From: Lycium barbarum
Lineage: Eukaryota > Streptophyta > Magnoliopsida > Solanales > Solanaceae
NCBI RefSeq assembly: GCF_019175385.1
Contig: NC_083337.1
Coordinates: 161,895,713 to 161,959,712, forward strand
DNA length: 64,000 bases
Direction: 5' to 3'
The position numbers and the translations under genes are program-made. Shown piece after piece: positions 1 to 10,740 of the stretch (its first letter is position 1; every line of letters starts with the position of its first letter). Under the pieces are notes generated by a model. The model made no database searches, had not been told where the DNA came from, and saw only the letters and a list, made by a program, of their open reading frames with translations.

Positions 1-502
1 TCTACTTTTTCTTATTTTTGACTTTTCCTTCTTTTTTTTCCCCATACAGCTTTGTTCTTTCTTTAAGGAATGGATATATTAGTTGAGTAGCACTCATTAA
101 CCAAAAGTTATGCTGGGTGCTTTGGTTGAGAGCCCGAATTGGATAGTCATGACAGGCCTGGCCTGGGATCGATTCCCAGCTTACACAAAATTAAGAATTT
201 CCTGTTTACTTTTTCTTATTTTTGACTTTTCCTTCTTTTTTTTCCCATACAGCTTTGTTCTTTCTTTATTAGTTTTCTTTTTAGTTTTATTTTGTTTTAA
301 CTCAGAAATTGTTAAGTTTGTTAGTTGTCCCTCATGACTTCTTCCGTTTCCCCAATTAAGAATTTCCTGTCTACTTTTTCTTATTTTTGACTTTTCCTTC
401 TTTTTTTCCCCATACTTTGTTTTTTCTTTTTAGTTTTATTTTGTTTTAACTCAGAAATTGTTAAGTTTGTTAGTTGTCCCTCATGACTTCTTCCGTTTCC
501 CC
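1..502. repeat. Direct duplication, about 150-165 bp unit
   Basis: Two adjacent copies (about 189-353 and 354-502) share a pyrimidine-rich stretch, then a conserved block containing CTCAGAAATTGTTAAG and CCCTCATGACTTCTTCCG. A third partial copy covers 1-66. The first full copy has about 15 extra bases around the CATACAGC motif. No coding potential is visible. The 75-codon open frame across it is a by-product of the pyrimidine bias. Confidence 0.8.
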
Positions 503-654
503 CAATATAGATTCTTCTCTTCTTCCTTTTCTTTGACATTTTTTTGTTCACCTTTTTTGTTTATAACTTCTTTTTTTTTTTTCACGTTTCTCATTATTGT
601 GTTCAAACAAATCTACGCTTATACTTTATGATCGCTAGCAACTTTGCTTTAAAG

Positions 655-700
655 GGAAGTCAGCACCCACGACCTTAAAATCCTGGATCCGCCACTGCAT
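655..700 (-). mobile_element. Terminus of a Solanaceae DNA-element remnant
   Basis: Read on the minus strand, this begins CAGTGGCGGATCCAGGATTT and runs into TCGTGGGTGCTGAC. The 'GGCGGATCCAGGATTTtaa' start recurs at ends of short non-autonomous elements in this family of plants (from memory). A related end lies near 3325 and another near 32060. Only one end is recognisable, so element length is unknown. Confidence 0.35.
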
Positions 701-1845
701 GTAGCTGGTCAAAATTTCTAAAATATTAGTGTCATATCGTCATTAGCCTGGTATTGCATCATGTCATGCATGCTTAAATCTGAAGAATTTAGCTACACTT
801 TAGTCTCCAAAGCAACACATCTTTTTAATAGAAGTTAATGGTTAAATAATGGTTATATCGTCAAAATCATAAAGTAATTTAGAGTCAGGTCTTACATAAA
901 CATGAGGTTATTACAGTTTTTTCCTTTTTTTTTTCTTTTTTTTTTTTTAATTTGACAAGAGTGATGTTTGAATCCCTCAACGTTTTGAGAAAATTTCACC
1001 AAATATATGGTAGCTATAGTATAAGTATGTGGAGGTGGATTTATTTATTATTTATTGTGAGTACATGGGTGATGGATTGTTTTGTTGTAAGATGTTCTAC
1101 ATTGTCTCTTTTAAGAAAATTTGGCTCCTTTAATCACATATATTGGGAGGTTTTACTCATAAGTGGAGTTACCCTTGAGCTTGAGTTAATCATTTGCTTA
1201 CAAAATTTGGTGTTTATTAATTAGAACAAGATTTTTCAAATTTTGGTTTTTGTTTAGAACAAATTTTTATTTGAAATTTTTTTATTCTTTACTTTCAGAT
1301 TTACTATTGTATCAAATATAATTTTATTTTGAATTGATGTGCAAGTCCAACATCTTTAGAAAAGTGAAATTAACAATTTAATCTTTATCCCCACACATTA
1401 CCTTTTAGTCACACCTTTTGTTTCCTTTGGTCTCCAGCAGCCTATCGTTTTTGTGCAAGGTTGCATGCTTTATGTCACCTCCAAAAGCGTATTTAAAAGA
1501 GAGCTTGACGTGCAAAGAAAATTTTCATTATGAGATTTAGGTTATTGATTACAAAATATTGAAAAAGAGTGTATCACTAACCTTATAGTATAATGTAAGA
1601 GAACTCGCACGGCCCACAATTCTATTAATTAGTGCCTATAGATTATCTTTGACCCTATTTCTCACACAGAAAAACTCTTCTTAAATAACAGGCATCTACG
1701 AAAGTTAATCTTCAGTTATGCATTTACCTTGATGTAAATGATGTTGGTAATGATTTTTCATGTTTACGATGTTTGAGCACTTACGAGGAAGTGCATCATA
1801 ATATTTCTCAAGCAAACTATGCTCATTTTTCATTTGGGGACCATA
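701..1845. other. Intergenic, no gene seen
   Basis: AT-rich sequence with long T tracts. A 90-codon frame at 952-1224 has no recognisable domain and no codon-bias support. Nothing else found. Confidence 0.5.
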
Positions 1846-1851
1846 CTTGGC

Positions 1852-2413
1852 GGGGGGGGGGGGGCGCTCAAGGCCAAAGCCACTAAGGCAATGACTTTGG
1901 GCCCCCAAATTTTTGAGCCCTATTTTTATTACTTTCTCCGTCCTAATTTATCTATACTTTTTGCTTTTTGGCAGTAAAATTTCTTAATTTTGATTGTATG
2001 TTTGAATATAGAATATTTAAAATTTTCATATTTGGAAACTATGTAAAAAAACACTATTAATTATGGCCAAAGAACAACTCGTTTGATTCTCGAAAAGCAA
2101 AAAATGTCAAATAAATTGGGACGGAGGGAGTAATAAATTGACACAGAAGGATTTTATAACGAAAAAAAAAAGAGAAGAAATTATTTTAATCACGTGATTG
2201 ATTAGCTATATTGTCGGTTGATTATTTTTTAGAATAGATTGATTTGAAAAAGAAAAGAAAAAAGTTAACCACTTTGCATTGTTCTTGATGATTATAAAAC
2301 AGAAATTAATGACTTCGCATCTAAAAAAAATTAGAAAAATATATTTTAAATAAAAATTAGGGCCTCTCTCTAAAGCTTGGCTTTAGGCCCCCCATCTTGT
2401 TGAGACGGCCCTG
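1852..2413. mobile_element. Non-autonomous DNA element with a nested MITE
   Basis: The left end reads GGGG(n)CGCTCAAGGCC. The right end reads GAGACGGCCCTG, whose reverse complement (CAGGGCCGTCTC) is an imperfect inverted match. The element is flanked by the direct repeat CTTGGC (1846-1851 and 2414-2419). Inside each end are GGGCCC-type motifs (TTTGGGCCCCC and TTTAGGCCCCC). A Stowaway-like MITE sits inside it. The superfamily cannot be told from the ends alone. Confidence 0.55.
1932..2130. mobile_element. Stowaway-like MITE
   Basis: Terminal inverted repeats CTTTCTCCGTCC and GGACGGAGGGAG are flanked by TA on both sides (1930-1931 and 2131-2132). These are the signature TIR and TSD of Tc1/mariner-type Stowaway MITEs. 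Length is 199 bp with no coding capacity. It is nested in the 1852-2413 element, so it is younger than that element. Confidence 0.85.
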
Positions 2414-3324
2414 CTTGGCAGTGTAATATTTAGCTATTTGTATGATACAACCTTTTGTCGTAAGCCCTGCACTGCAAGTATAGTATTTTTATGTATAAGT
2501 ATTTACTCAAAGTTGTATTGTTATTATTATAAAATAATGTACTATATGATTTGGCATATACGTGCAACACACATGTCAAGAAAATAGTATCCCTGAAAAG
2601 CAGTATAGAAATTGGTTATTTATTTGAAATTTTTGCATGGACCTGTTGAGACCCCTGAATTTACAGCCATTAGATAGTGGTTAATTTGATTTGGCTTTTT
2701 TTATTAAGAAGAGTCAATTATGCATAAAACTATTTTCTCACCTATTATTTTCTCTGTTTTGTTGCCCCACCTGCTCTTCTTTGCCCATCTATTGCTATTC
2801 TTATTAGTTAGTGTGGACAAAAGCTGAAAGAACAAAAACTTAAAAATCATAAATACTACAAAAGCATAAAAGACTTTGAGATTAGTGGATTTAGATTACA
2901 GCCATCAAGAAGTTATTATTGAAGAATGGAGAATGTAAAAGCAGTACAAGTGAGATCGGATAGGTGGTGGAGATGATGCAAATAGGCCTTTTACAACACA
3001 AACCACCATAATATGTTGTTCTTCGCGTACAATACAGTTAACACCGTTGAAATCCCCATATTGTTGTTCTAGATCATCCCCACATAGATCTGCTAGTAAA
3101 ACAAATTAAAGAAAAGACTTACCAAGAGAAAATTACAAACTACAAAGTAAGTACTCTACTGGAGGGGTTCATGAGAAAATAAAGAGAAAAGCGATGTAGG
3201 CCTCTTTTAAGTCTTCACTTCTATAAACTGACAATGTAAAAAGAAAATATTTACACTTCCAGATCAGTTACAAGTAAGAGTGGCAAATTCCTATCACTTA
3301 TAATCTTATTAATGCATGTCAGGA

Positions 3325-3500
3325 TCAGGGGCGGATCCACCCTAAAGGGTGGGGTGGCATGGCACCCCTTAGATAAATAATTTTTTTATATACTTATGTT
3401 GAAATTTGCTTAAATTAGGTTAAATATTTGATCCTGCCACCCCCAGTCTTAAATTAGACAAAGGTGTCACAGCTGGTAGACACAAGTTTGAATCTATCTT
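3325..3500 (+). mobile_element. Fragment of a repetitive element
   Basis: AGGGGCGGATCCACCC at the left end resembles the DNA-element termini elsewhere in the window. It is followed by a GTCACAGCTGGTAGACACAAG segment that I recognise only as repetitive in Solanaceae. The extent to the right is unclear and may reach about 4.2 kb, with the Stowaway MITE at 3798 inserted into it. Confidence 0.3.
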
Positions 3501-3797
3501 GAACATTTTTCGACTCCTGTTTTTCTTTGTGCTTTTTACTTACTTTGTACCAGTAATTCCCTTTTCGGCTCCCCTAATTTTCTATTTTTTTTATTATTTA
3601 TATTGCCTTTCCTCTTTTCTATTATTTTATCTGTGATCTCTAGCGAGAACACACAAATAGAAACTTCAAAATCCCTTAAATGAAGCATTTCTCTTAATCT
3701 CAAATATGTGAGTATTTAAATCGAAAAACTTGGGTCTCAATGGGAATTTTGGATTGAGATCAAAATTCATTTTTTTTTATAATTTCTTTTGTTCATT

Positions 3798-4012
3798 CTC
3801 CCTCCGTCCATGTTTACTTGTCTATAATTGACTTGGACACTCTTAATAAGCAACAAAAAAAAAATGAGAAATGAATTGGAGTACCTAATAATAAGGGTAA
3901 AATAGGTATAAAATGGTAAATTATGTCTTGGTTTTTCAAACTTTATAACTTACAAGTAAATGTAGACATATATTTTTTAGTATAATTGACAAATAAAAAT
4001 GGACGGAGGGAG
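3798..4012. mobile_element. Stowaway-like MITE
   Basis: Perfect 12-bp terminal inverted repeats CTCCCTCCGTCC and GGACGGAGGGAG bound 215 bp of AT-rich, non-coding sequence. The flanking TA dinucleotides expected for Stowaway are not intact here (ATT on the left, TGTA on the right). Confidence 0.85.
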
Positions 4013-4837
4013 TGTATTATAAAAATTTATGCTATTGTATAATTGTTAAATTCAATTTAAATCACTTTACTAGTTAAATTGTGATGGAAATTTCGTAAGC
4101 ACTGCTTAGGAAAACATGAAATTTATGATTTATTTTTTAGAATTTGTAGTTTACCTAATTCTATATTTACTTATGGGGTGTATTTACCTATTGAAGAGTT
4201 TTTCTATTAATCATGACCCCCTTTAAAGAGATTTCCTCTTGCTTGCCTTTGGATATGCAATGTTTTTACTTTTGTAAGTTTGTCTGTGGGCTATGGTAAA
4301 GTGTACAGAAAAAGCCTGGTGATGATCCCATTGTACGTGTTTCTACCACATTGACCAACGATGTTAACGACCCAAAGGCTTCATTAGAAATAGTGGAGAA
4401 AAAATGAAGAACGATTCATTAGAACTTCGTATATAACTTAGTTGTATGATCCTTTTTCACAGGAGATCATTAGAAAATAATGCAGAATATCTGTAATTAA
4501 AAAATATAAGATCTTTATAAGGTACTATTCTTCAGTTGAAATTGTAAGTGGATAGTTGAGTTATTTCCTTCAGAGGAATTGATATACATAACATATACTG
4601 ACATTGCATGTTTTTATACATATTATCAGGTTATTTTTAAATAGTTAATTATAATTAGTGAAATTAGTTTGCTGAAAAAAAGTCAAGGTAATCTTTTACA
4701 GCAGGTTAAATTGCACTGATTATGTTTGTTTACCTTGTCTATGAATAAACAACATAACAATGCTAAAATGAGAAGCATATAATAATAATGAAAGGAGGAC
4801 TCGGTTTATGCATTTTTCATCACCTAGTAGGTATTAG

Positions 4838-5131
4838 TTACAGAGAAGAGTATAAACTTAGAAAAGCCTCTTCTATCGAACTATGAACCTCTTCAGAGTT
4901 AAGAACAATGTAACAATACACCAATTCCTCCATCTCCTTCCAGTCTTTAACACCAACATTTTTCACCTTCTCTTTTATGAATTCTCTTATATCTGTCAAT
5001 GAATCCATCGAGTATTTCACAACACAAATACCATCGGCAATCGCTCCGCGAACATCTTCAGGCAAGTTAGCCCAAAAACTAACTCTGTTCCTCTGGCGCT
5101 GCAACATCTTTTTGCTCTTGTAATTCAACAT
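4838..5131 (-). CDS. OVATE family protein, small, start-damaged copy
   Basis: A 97-residue frame carries an OVATE C-terminal domain. Its hallmark is D-x-R-E-x-I, then an acidic W-K-E-M-E-E-L helix, then a hydrophobic Y-C-Y-I-V-L-N-S-E-E stretch and a final amphipathic I-E-E-A-F helix. OVATE family proteins are plant-specific transcriptional repressors that bind TALE homeodomain and TRM proteins and shape organs. Compared with the second copy, 4 extra bases lie between the conserved GCCAAA and AAGAGC. The ancestral start ATGACACATTCC therefore now runs into TAG after ten codons. An internal ATG at 5131 restores the frame and loses about 14 N-terminal residues. A SINE also separates the ancestral start from its promoter. 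The protein could still be made from the internal ATG, but this copy may equally be a decaying paralogue. Confidence 0.6.
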   Translation of the reverse strand: MLNYKSKKMLQRQRNRVSFWANLPEDVRGAIADGICVVKYSMDSLTDIREFIKEKVKNVGVKDWKEMEELVYCYIVLNSEEVHSSIEEAFLSLYSSL

Positions 5132-5169
5132 TAATCTAACAATTTTTGGCTTTGTTGGAATGTGTCATT

Positions 5170-5283
5170 TGGTCTTTCGGAAATAGTCTCCCTATCTTCC
5201 GAGGCAGGGGTCAGGTCTGCGAACACTTTACCTTCCTCTGACCCCACATTTTGGATTTCACTGGTGTGTTGTTGTTGTTGTTG
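5170..5283 (+). mobile_element. TS/SolS-type SINE, 5' truncated
   Basis: The 3' part of a tRNA-derived Solanaceae SINE is present, with GGTCAGGTCTGCG, then a CTCTGACCCCAC block, then the diagnostic (TTG)n tail. It is flanked by a direct repeat TTGGAATGTGTCATT (5155-5169 and 5284-5298), a clear target-site duplication for L1-mediated insertion. The duplicated target contains the start codon of the neighbouring minus-strand OVATE gene (ATGACACATTCCAA), so both sides of the SINE keep an ATG. SINE orientation is antisense to that gene. Confidence 0.85.
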
Positions 5284-5399
5284 TTGGAATGTGTCATTGA
5301 AATGGTCACAATATATAAGATGGTTTTATAAATGTGTGTGTTGGTGCAAACAAGCACACTCAGGGCAGGTAATTTGACTGTGGTGTGGATGTGGAAATT

Positions 5400-6100
5400 A
5401 TATTGAAAGTGGTCGAATTAAAGTTTTACCTAAAATATTTATAAATAATTAATTGAACAAAATTTAATGACAACCCAAAAGAATCCTAAAACTAAAAGGA
5501 GCTCAAAGTCTAAGAAAGTTTCCTACGTACTGTGAATACATTTTTAATTAGTTATTACTTTTTTATTTTTTTATTTTTTATAGATCTAGTATACTATATA
5601 CTTCTAATAAGGAAAAAGTTTAATCACCCAAATTTTAGTTACTTTCAAAGTTCTAATGGAAAATAATTAAATTATAGTAATTTTTTTCTAATGTAAAATC
5701 TATTTTTAATAAAGAGTAAAAAAGAAGAATATATTTTCAAATAATAATTAAATTCATCATTCTGAACGTCTAAAGATTATGAATCTTCAACATTTCATAC
5801 TTTTTATAATAGCATAGATAGATTTTAGCAGCAATCCACGATCCTAGCAACACATTTCTTAAACAAAATGGATTGCATGCCCAAATAATTATAAAAAGGG
5901 GAAAAATGAAATTACTAAATGGGGTACATAAGTATTAATTAATTAAAAATTTAATTATTATTTTTCCTACCAATTATTTTTAGAGATGACGATCAATAAC
6001 ACACCTGAATTATCACGTTTTCACGAATTTCATACGGCAACTATTCGTTGTTCCATTTACCTACCTAAACTATCATTATCTATGTATTAAAACAACACGC
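5400..6100. other. Intergenic, AT-rich, no gene seen
   Basis: Spacer between the two OVATE copies. It has long A/T tracts and no recognisable element apart from the SINE starting near 6110. Confidence 0.5.
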
Positions 6101-6109
6101 GTTAGAATG

Positions 6110-6245
6110 GTCCGGGGAGGGCCGACCCCAAAGGATGTGATGTAGACAACCTATCCCATGCAAGCATTAGTGACTGCTTTTACGACTGGAACTCACGATC
6201 TATAAGTTACATAAAGCACAATTTTATCGTTGCTCCAATGATACT
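6110..6245 (-). mobile_element. Au-type SINE, degenerate
   Basis: On the minus strand the order is GGAGCAACGATAAAATTGTG (A-box-like region), a degenerate B-box GTGAGTTCCAGTC at about 6183-6195, then GCAGTCACTAATGCTTGCAT and CCCTCCCCGGACC. This is the layout of the Au SINE family (tRNA-related head, GGCCCTTCCCCGGACC body). The B-box has lost the canonical GGTTCGANNCC, so it is probably not transcribed by Pol III. No clean TSD was seen. Confidence 0.7.
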
Positions 6246-6449
6246 TAAGTCGAAATAGATTGAGTCAAAGTCAAATAAATAACATAAACTGCACATATAA
6301 TAGGTTAAACGAGGAGCACATATAATAACATTTTACAATAGGTTAAATTACACTTCTTGTGTAAACATTCGTTTTCATTGTCTATGAAAAAAAAAAAAAA
6401 AACTAAAATGAGGAGCATACAGTAAAGAAATTGAAGAGGATTACTTGGT

Positions 6450-6794
6450 TTATGCATTTTTCATCCCCAGGTGGGTAGAGCATAAACTGAGAAAAGCCTC
6501 TTCTATCAAACTATGAACCTCTTCTGAGTTAAGAACTATGTAACAATACACCAATTCCTCCATCTCCTTCCAGTCTTTAACACCAACATTTTTCACCATC
6601 TCTCTTATGGATTCTCTTATATCTGACAATGGATCGCTTGAGTACTTCACAACACAAATACTATCAGCAATCGCCCCACGAACATCTTCAGGCAAGTTAG
6701 CCGAAAAACTAATTCTGTTCCTCTGGCGCTGCAACATTTTTCTGCTCTTGGAATTCACCATTCTAGCAAATTTGGCTTTGTTGGAATGTGCCAT
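6450..6794 (-). CDS. OVATE family protein, small
   Basis: A 114-residue protein is read from ATG at 6794, starting M-A-H-S-N-K. An in-frame ATG 22 codons upstream (6860) would give 136 aa. I prefer 6794 because the extra codons overlap TATA-like promoter sequence shared with the first copy. Residues 1-35 are basic and Q/R-rich (LQRQRNR). Residues about 48-104 form an OVATE domain: VVKYSSDP, DIRESIREMV, WKEMEELVYCYIVLNSEE, IEEAFLSL. OVATE proteins act as nuclear or cytoplasmic repressors that modulate organ shape and secondary wall formation. Most are 150-350 aa, so this is at the short end of the family, consisting of little more than the domain. It is single-exon, as is usual for the family. 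It is the intact member of the tandem pair. Confidence 0.8.
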   Translation of the reverse strand: MAHSNKAKFARMVNSKSRKMLQRQRNRISFSANLPEDVRGAIADSICVVKYSSDPLSDIRESIREMVKNVGVKDWKEMEELVYCYIVLNSEEVHSLIEEAFLSLCSTHLGMKNA

Positions 6795-6905
6795 TGAAAA
6801 GGTCACTATATAAGATGGTGTTATAAATAAGTGCGTGCGTGTTGGTGCAAACAAGCACACTCAGGGCAGGTGCTTTGAATGTGGTGTGCATATGGAAATT
6901 AAATT

Positions 6906-7933
6906 TTGGGAGATAAATATTAATTGAGGGATAAGATGATCGGGAGAACATGCATGTGACTGGTATTTGTGGGTTTGTCATGTTCTCTACTTGTGGACCA
7001 CTGGTTGTTCAAGACAGGAAAACAAATTGAATGAATATAGCAACTACAAGCATGGTGTGGGAGCCTAAAATAGAAAAACCTGAATCTTGTGAATTATTGA
7101 AACTATGGTGGGACTTGGTCCTGTTTTATCTTGAACGGAAGCCGTTAGTAAATCATTGAAGTTGGAATAGATTGTAAAACTTTTGGTTGCATTACAATGT
7201 CACAAGTCTCATGGAAAACCAAGTTCAAATCCCAGCAAACAATCTTGTACTTTAATTTCATCAAGCGTATTGATGGGCAGAAATACTCGGTAATTAAATA
7301 GACGTACATATAGTATTCTAACTAGTTTAATCATCGAACCTAGTAGTATAGGAGTATATATGAAAAACTACTAAAATCTTAATAAATATTAAATTTTGAA
7401 CCCATAATTTTAAATGTGCAATGAATTAATAATAATTATGACATGTTTATTTATATGTTGTTTTGGCGGATATTCGATTCATTTATATCTATATTATATT
7501 AAAAACATGAATTCCCTAACTTAAAAGTTAAATTACTTAAATACCCTTCTTGATAATCTTCTTACCATATTTATAAATTAGAAAAAAGAAAAAGAAAAAG
7601 AAAAAAAACTGTCGTAAAAACAACACAAACCGAACAGATGTGTTCTTCCGAGATAAACAAATTTGACATTAACTATGGCCAACTGGTGCGTGGCTGTACA
7701 TCATTGTTTTTAAACATATATATATTCCCTACATCTCACGTACATATAAATTGGAAAAAGAAAAGGTCATACATGTAAGTTTTATTTCATGTACTCAAAC
7801 TAACTCCCACTCAAGCATATACTTTGACATTTTAATTTGGCATATATTTGTTACACGATGTATTGCTTATTATATAATCTTTACAAAATCATAATTTCAT
7901 AATCTATTACTCCTGTTTTTTTTTGGTATTTTC

Positions 7934-7938
<5 letters not shown>
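6906..7938. other. Intergenic, no gene seen
   Basis: AT-rich DNA upstream of the intact OVATE copy. No element boundaries were recognised except short A-rich runs near 7575-7605. Confidence 0.5.

Positions 7939-7994
<56 letters not shown>
7939..7994. repeat. (TA)n microsatellite
   Basis: An uninterrupted run of AT dinucleotides of about 56 bp. Confidence 0.95.
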
Positions 7995-7998
<4 letters not shown>

Positions 7999-8021
7999 AT
8001 TCTTTCATCTTAGATATATTG

Positions 8022-8165
8022 TTGTATAAGGATGGGCGTTACAAACGAACCGAAAAAAAATTAGTTTATTCGGTTACTCGGTTGGTGTCGGTTTAAGAAT
8101 TAAAAACTTCGAATTTTCTGTTTTGTGAAAATTAATTTCAGTTGAACCGACAACCCAAAAATTTT
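8022..8165. mobile_element. Possible hAT-type terminus fragment
   Basis: GGATGGGCGTTACAAACGAA is followed by repeated CGGTT/AACCGA motifs and GAACCGACAACCC. The start resembles hAT-derived termini (compare GGGGTGGGCAT at 54429), and dense short subterminal motifs fit. No opposite end or TSD was found. Confidence 0.3.
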
Positions 8166-8934
8166 CAAATTGAGTATCAATTTCTCTGTTCAAAAATTTA
8201 AGACCATGTATGAGGTCTGACGCCTGCCCAGTGTCGGAAGGTCAAGGAATAAGGAACAACTACTCAAAGTTAATTGACCAACTTTCAAATTATACAACAA
8301 TCACACGTAATGTTCTAAAGGTTTTTCTTCGTCTTTGACATGATCATGTAGTAGTACACATGTTACTCTTTCTCAATTCAAGCAAATTCCATCTAAACAC
8401 ATGTACTATAAATGTACTCATTTCTCATGGATAGTGTACCTTCTTATGTGATAAACTTCTTAAAAAATGTTACAGCAGACCTCACATTTACTTAAGAAAA
8501 TATGTAACGAGTATTAAGCTTTTTCTCAATTTAGGGGGATAATAACTTTGGATGCATATCAAAAGTATTCCTGAAATATATATGGGAAAAAAATCTTCAA
8601 AGTATCTTTCTCGATAAATGTCTTAATATCTACGGCGACTCTGAAAATATTTGTGTGTTTTTATATCTTAAATATTTGTGTGTTTTATATCTTTTCTTGC
8701 TTGTCAATGTGTTGGTGAAGAGGGACTAATATCTAACTTCTATGATCTCCTTTTCTATCTTTTCCCTAAGAATATCCTCGCATCATCACCTTTCGAACAT
8801 CACCCATTTAATTCAGAACATACTAATTTTGTACACACTATTAGAAAGGAAATACTCTCTTTCTTTAATTTGTTTGACTAATTTTGATTGGCACAGACTT
8901 AAAGAAAGTAAAGAAGATTTTTTTTTTTTTAATC
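8166..8934. other. Intergenic, no gene seen
   Basis: AT-rich. A short local direct repeat (AAATATTTGTGTGTTTTATAT) lies at about 8645-8690. Nothing else found. Confidence 0.45.
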
Positions 8935-9096
8935 TTGCGGTCTTAACCTAAAGATATGTAAAAGGTACCAAATTCCTTTGTGGTCTTAAACATGCTATGT
9001 CACAAGTTGAAATTAAAGTGTTGCCAAAAAAAGGAGACATTCTTTTTTAAACGGACTAAAAAAAAAGTAAGACAAATGAATTGAAATGGAGGGAGT
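8935..9096. mobile_element. Stowaway-like MITE, 5' part degraded
   Basis: It contains TGTGGTCTTAAACATGC, GTTGAAATTAAAGTGTTGCC, AAACGGACTAAAAA and a 3' terminus AATTGAAATGGAGGGAGTA. This arrangement is common to a Stowaway MITE family in Solanaceae (from memory). The left TIR is missing or diverged. No protein is encoded. Confidence 0.6.
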
Positions 9097-9635
9097 AACA
9101 AATATTTTAATTTTTTGCACTATTAGGAAAACTCCCATTTTGAGCAATATATTTTAGAGAAGACTCTCCTTTATATGATTGAAATTAAACTTAATTCTTT
9201 GTTTCTAATCTAATTAGGGAGCTTTGGAATATTGACTATTCATATCAATAATATGCTAATAAATCGACTTTTTCTAAGTTATAAATTCATATTGAATTTA
9301 TTTTATTAAATCATATACTACATGACATGATATCTACGTGCAATGTATGTGACGAGATATTAGTTGCATTAAAAATTGGGATATATGATGTATGATTTAG
9401 AAGTTCATCAATTTACTCATTTTGAAAGTAATTAAAAATTGAAACTTGAAATTAAAACTATTTTAAGTCTTTCAGGTGATTTATCCAAGTTGATCTCCAT
9501 AGGCTATTTGAGTATTGGATTTGATACCTTTATTTCTTATACCAAACAAACCTAATGCAGTATAAAATAATACGAAATTTATATGAAAGTATTTTCCTAA
9601 CTGCAGCAACCGAAGGAAGAACTGTAGATTTAGTA

Positions 9636-9911
9636 GGCGTTTGGCCATAAGAATTATTCACTTTATTCCGGAATTTTTTTTTCACTTTTTTCACTTTTCA
9701 GCGTTTGGCCATAAGAATTCCGAATACAACTTGATGTTGTATTCCGGAATACCAAAAACTCAAAAAACTTATTTTTCAAAAAATTTCACTTTTTTACAAC
9801 TATATTTCGCCGAAAACTACAATTTCAAAAACTATGGTCAAACACAACTCCAACTCCAAAATTCCAAAAAAAATGATTTTTTTTTTTTGGTTTCTATGGA
9901 CAAACGGGGCC
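9636..9911. mobile_element. MITE with GTTTGGCCATA termini
   Basis: The left end is GGCGTTTGGCCATA. The right end is CTATGGACAAACGGGGC, which as reverse complement matches imperfectly. The flanking direct repeat TTAGTA is at 9630-9635 and 9912-9917. The interior is rich in (A/T)n and has a second CGTTTGGCCATAAGAATT copy near 9701. A related element lies at 26205-26784. Confidence 0.65.
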
Positions 9912-9942
9912 TTAGTATCAGTTTATAAAAAAATAAAAGAAT

Positions 9943-10185
9943 AGTATTTCCTTTGTTCCAATTTATCTGTCACAATTCGAATTTTAAGAGTCAAATACTT
10001 AATTTTGACTGTGAATCCGGATATCAAAATTTTAAGTTTTCTAGCCATAAAATTTATATATTTAAAATTACGTAAAAAATATTTTAAATTATAACAATTA
10101 ACAATTTAAAAATAATTAAAATACATATAAAAAAAATCATAAGAAAAAAACTCGTTTGACTCTTGAAATTCAAACAAAGCCCCAC
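9943..10185. mobile_element. Stowaway-like element, 3' truncated
   Basis: It begins TTTCCTTTGTTCCAATTTATC, parallel to the left end of the MITE at 1932. It shares the internal AACTCGTTTGACTCT(C/T)GAA motif with that element but lacks the GGACGGAGGGAG terminus. Confidence 0.5.
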
Positions 10186-10417
10186 ACGAATAGCAAAATT
10201 TTGGAACCCGACTTTGTAATAGAACTCGATAGAGAATCTTTTGGAGTAGTAGTTATCAAGAAGAGTAACTTTTGGTGCATGTCACACCTTTTAATACTTT
10301 GGAGCTTAATGCCTTCTCCGCGACCATCAACTTTAATTTGGTGCGCGTCAATCAATTGTTGAATTTCAAAAGGCTAACAAACTCGTGAAAGAATAAAATT
10401 GAGAGTGAAGTAAACCT

Positions 10418-10552
10418 GTTAACCGGTTCGGGTTAACCGGTTTTAACCGGTAACTGGATCGGCTAAACCGAAACCGGTTAAACCGGTTAACCGTGTAATA
10501 GTTTACCGGTCCGGTTCCGATATTTTGGAAACCGGAACCGGTTTAACCGGTG

Positions 10553-10556
<4 letters not shown>
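10418..10556. repeat. hAT left subterminal CCGGTT cluster
   Basis: More than ten AACCGG or CCGGTT hexamers in both orientations lie within about 140 bp, matched by a similar cluster at 16680-16760. Subterminal motif arrays of this kind are where hAT transposases bind. Confidence 0.85.
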
Positions 10557-10586
<30 letters not shown>

Positions 10587-10731
10587 GAAAGGAAAGAGTC
10601 GTTGGGCCGCAGTGTCCGTTAATGGACCGTTGGCAACGGTCCATTTGCAAAAATGGTCGTTGCCAAACGGTCAGTTTTTTAATTTTTAGCCCCCAATTTT
10701 TTTTTTTTAACACTTTAACTCATCTCCACCC

Positions 10732-10740
10732 CTATATAAA
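10732..10740 (+). promoter_or_regulatory. TATA box of the hAT transposase
   Basis: CTATATAAA sits in ACCCCTATATAAACCC, about 400 bp before the transposase ATG, and is followed by a CT-rich leader with TCTTCATC motifs. Its position and context fit a plant Pol II core promoter. Confidence 0.6.

Larger units (their letters stand above)
4690..6905. repeat. Tandem gene duplication, two diverged copies
   Basis: Segments of about 600-700 bp at 4690-5400 and 6325-6905 are direct copies. They share 3' flank (GTTTATGCATTTTTCATC), the whole OVATE-type coding region, and about 110 bp of promoter including GCAAACAAGCACACTCAGGG. The spacer (5400-6325) is unrelated. It holds AT-rich DNA and an Au-type SINE. 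The copies differ mainly by a SINE insertion and a 4-bp frame change in the first. Confidence 0.85.

Noticed and set aside
952..1224. 90-codon frame as a gene
   Set aside because: No homology recognised and AT-biased codons following a poly-T tract.
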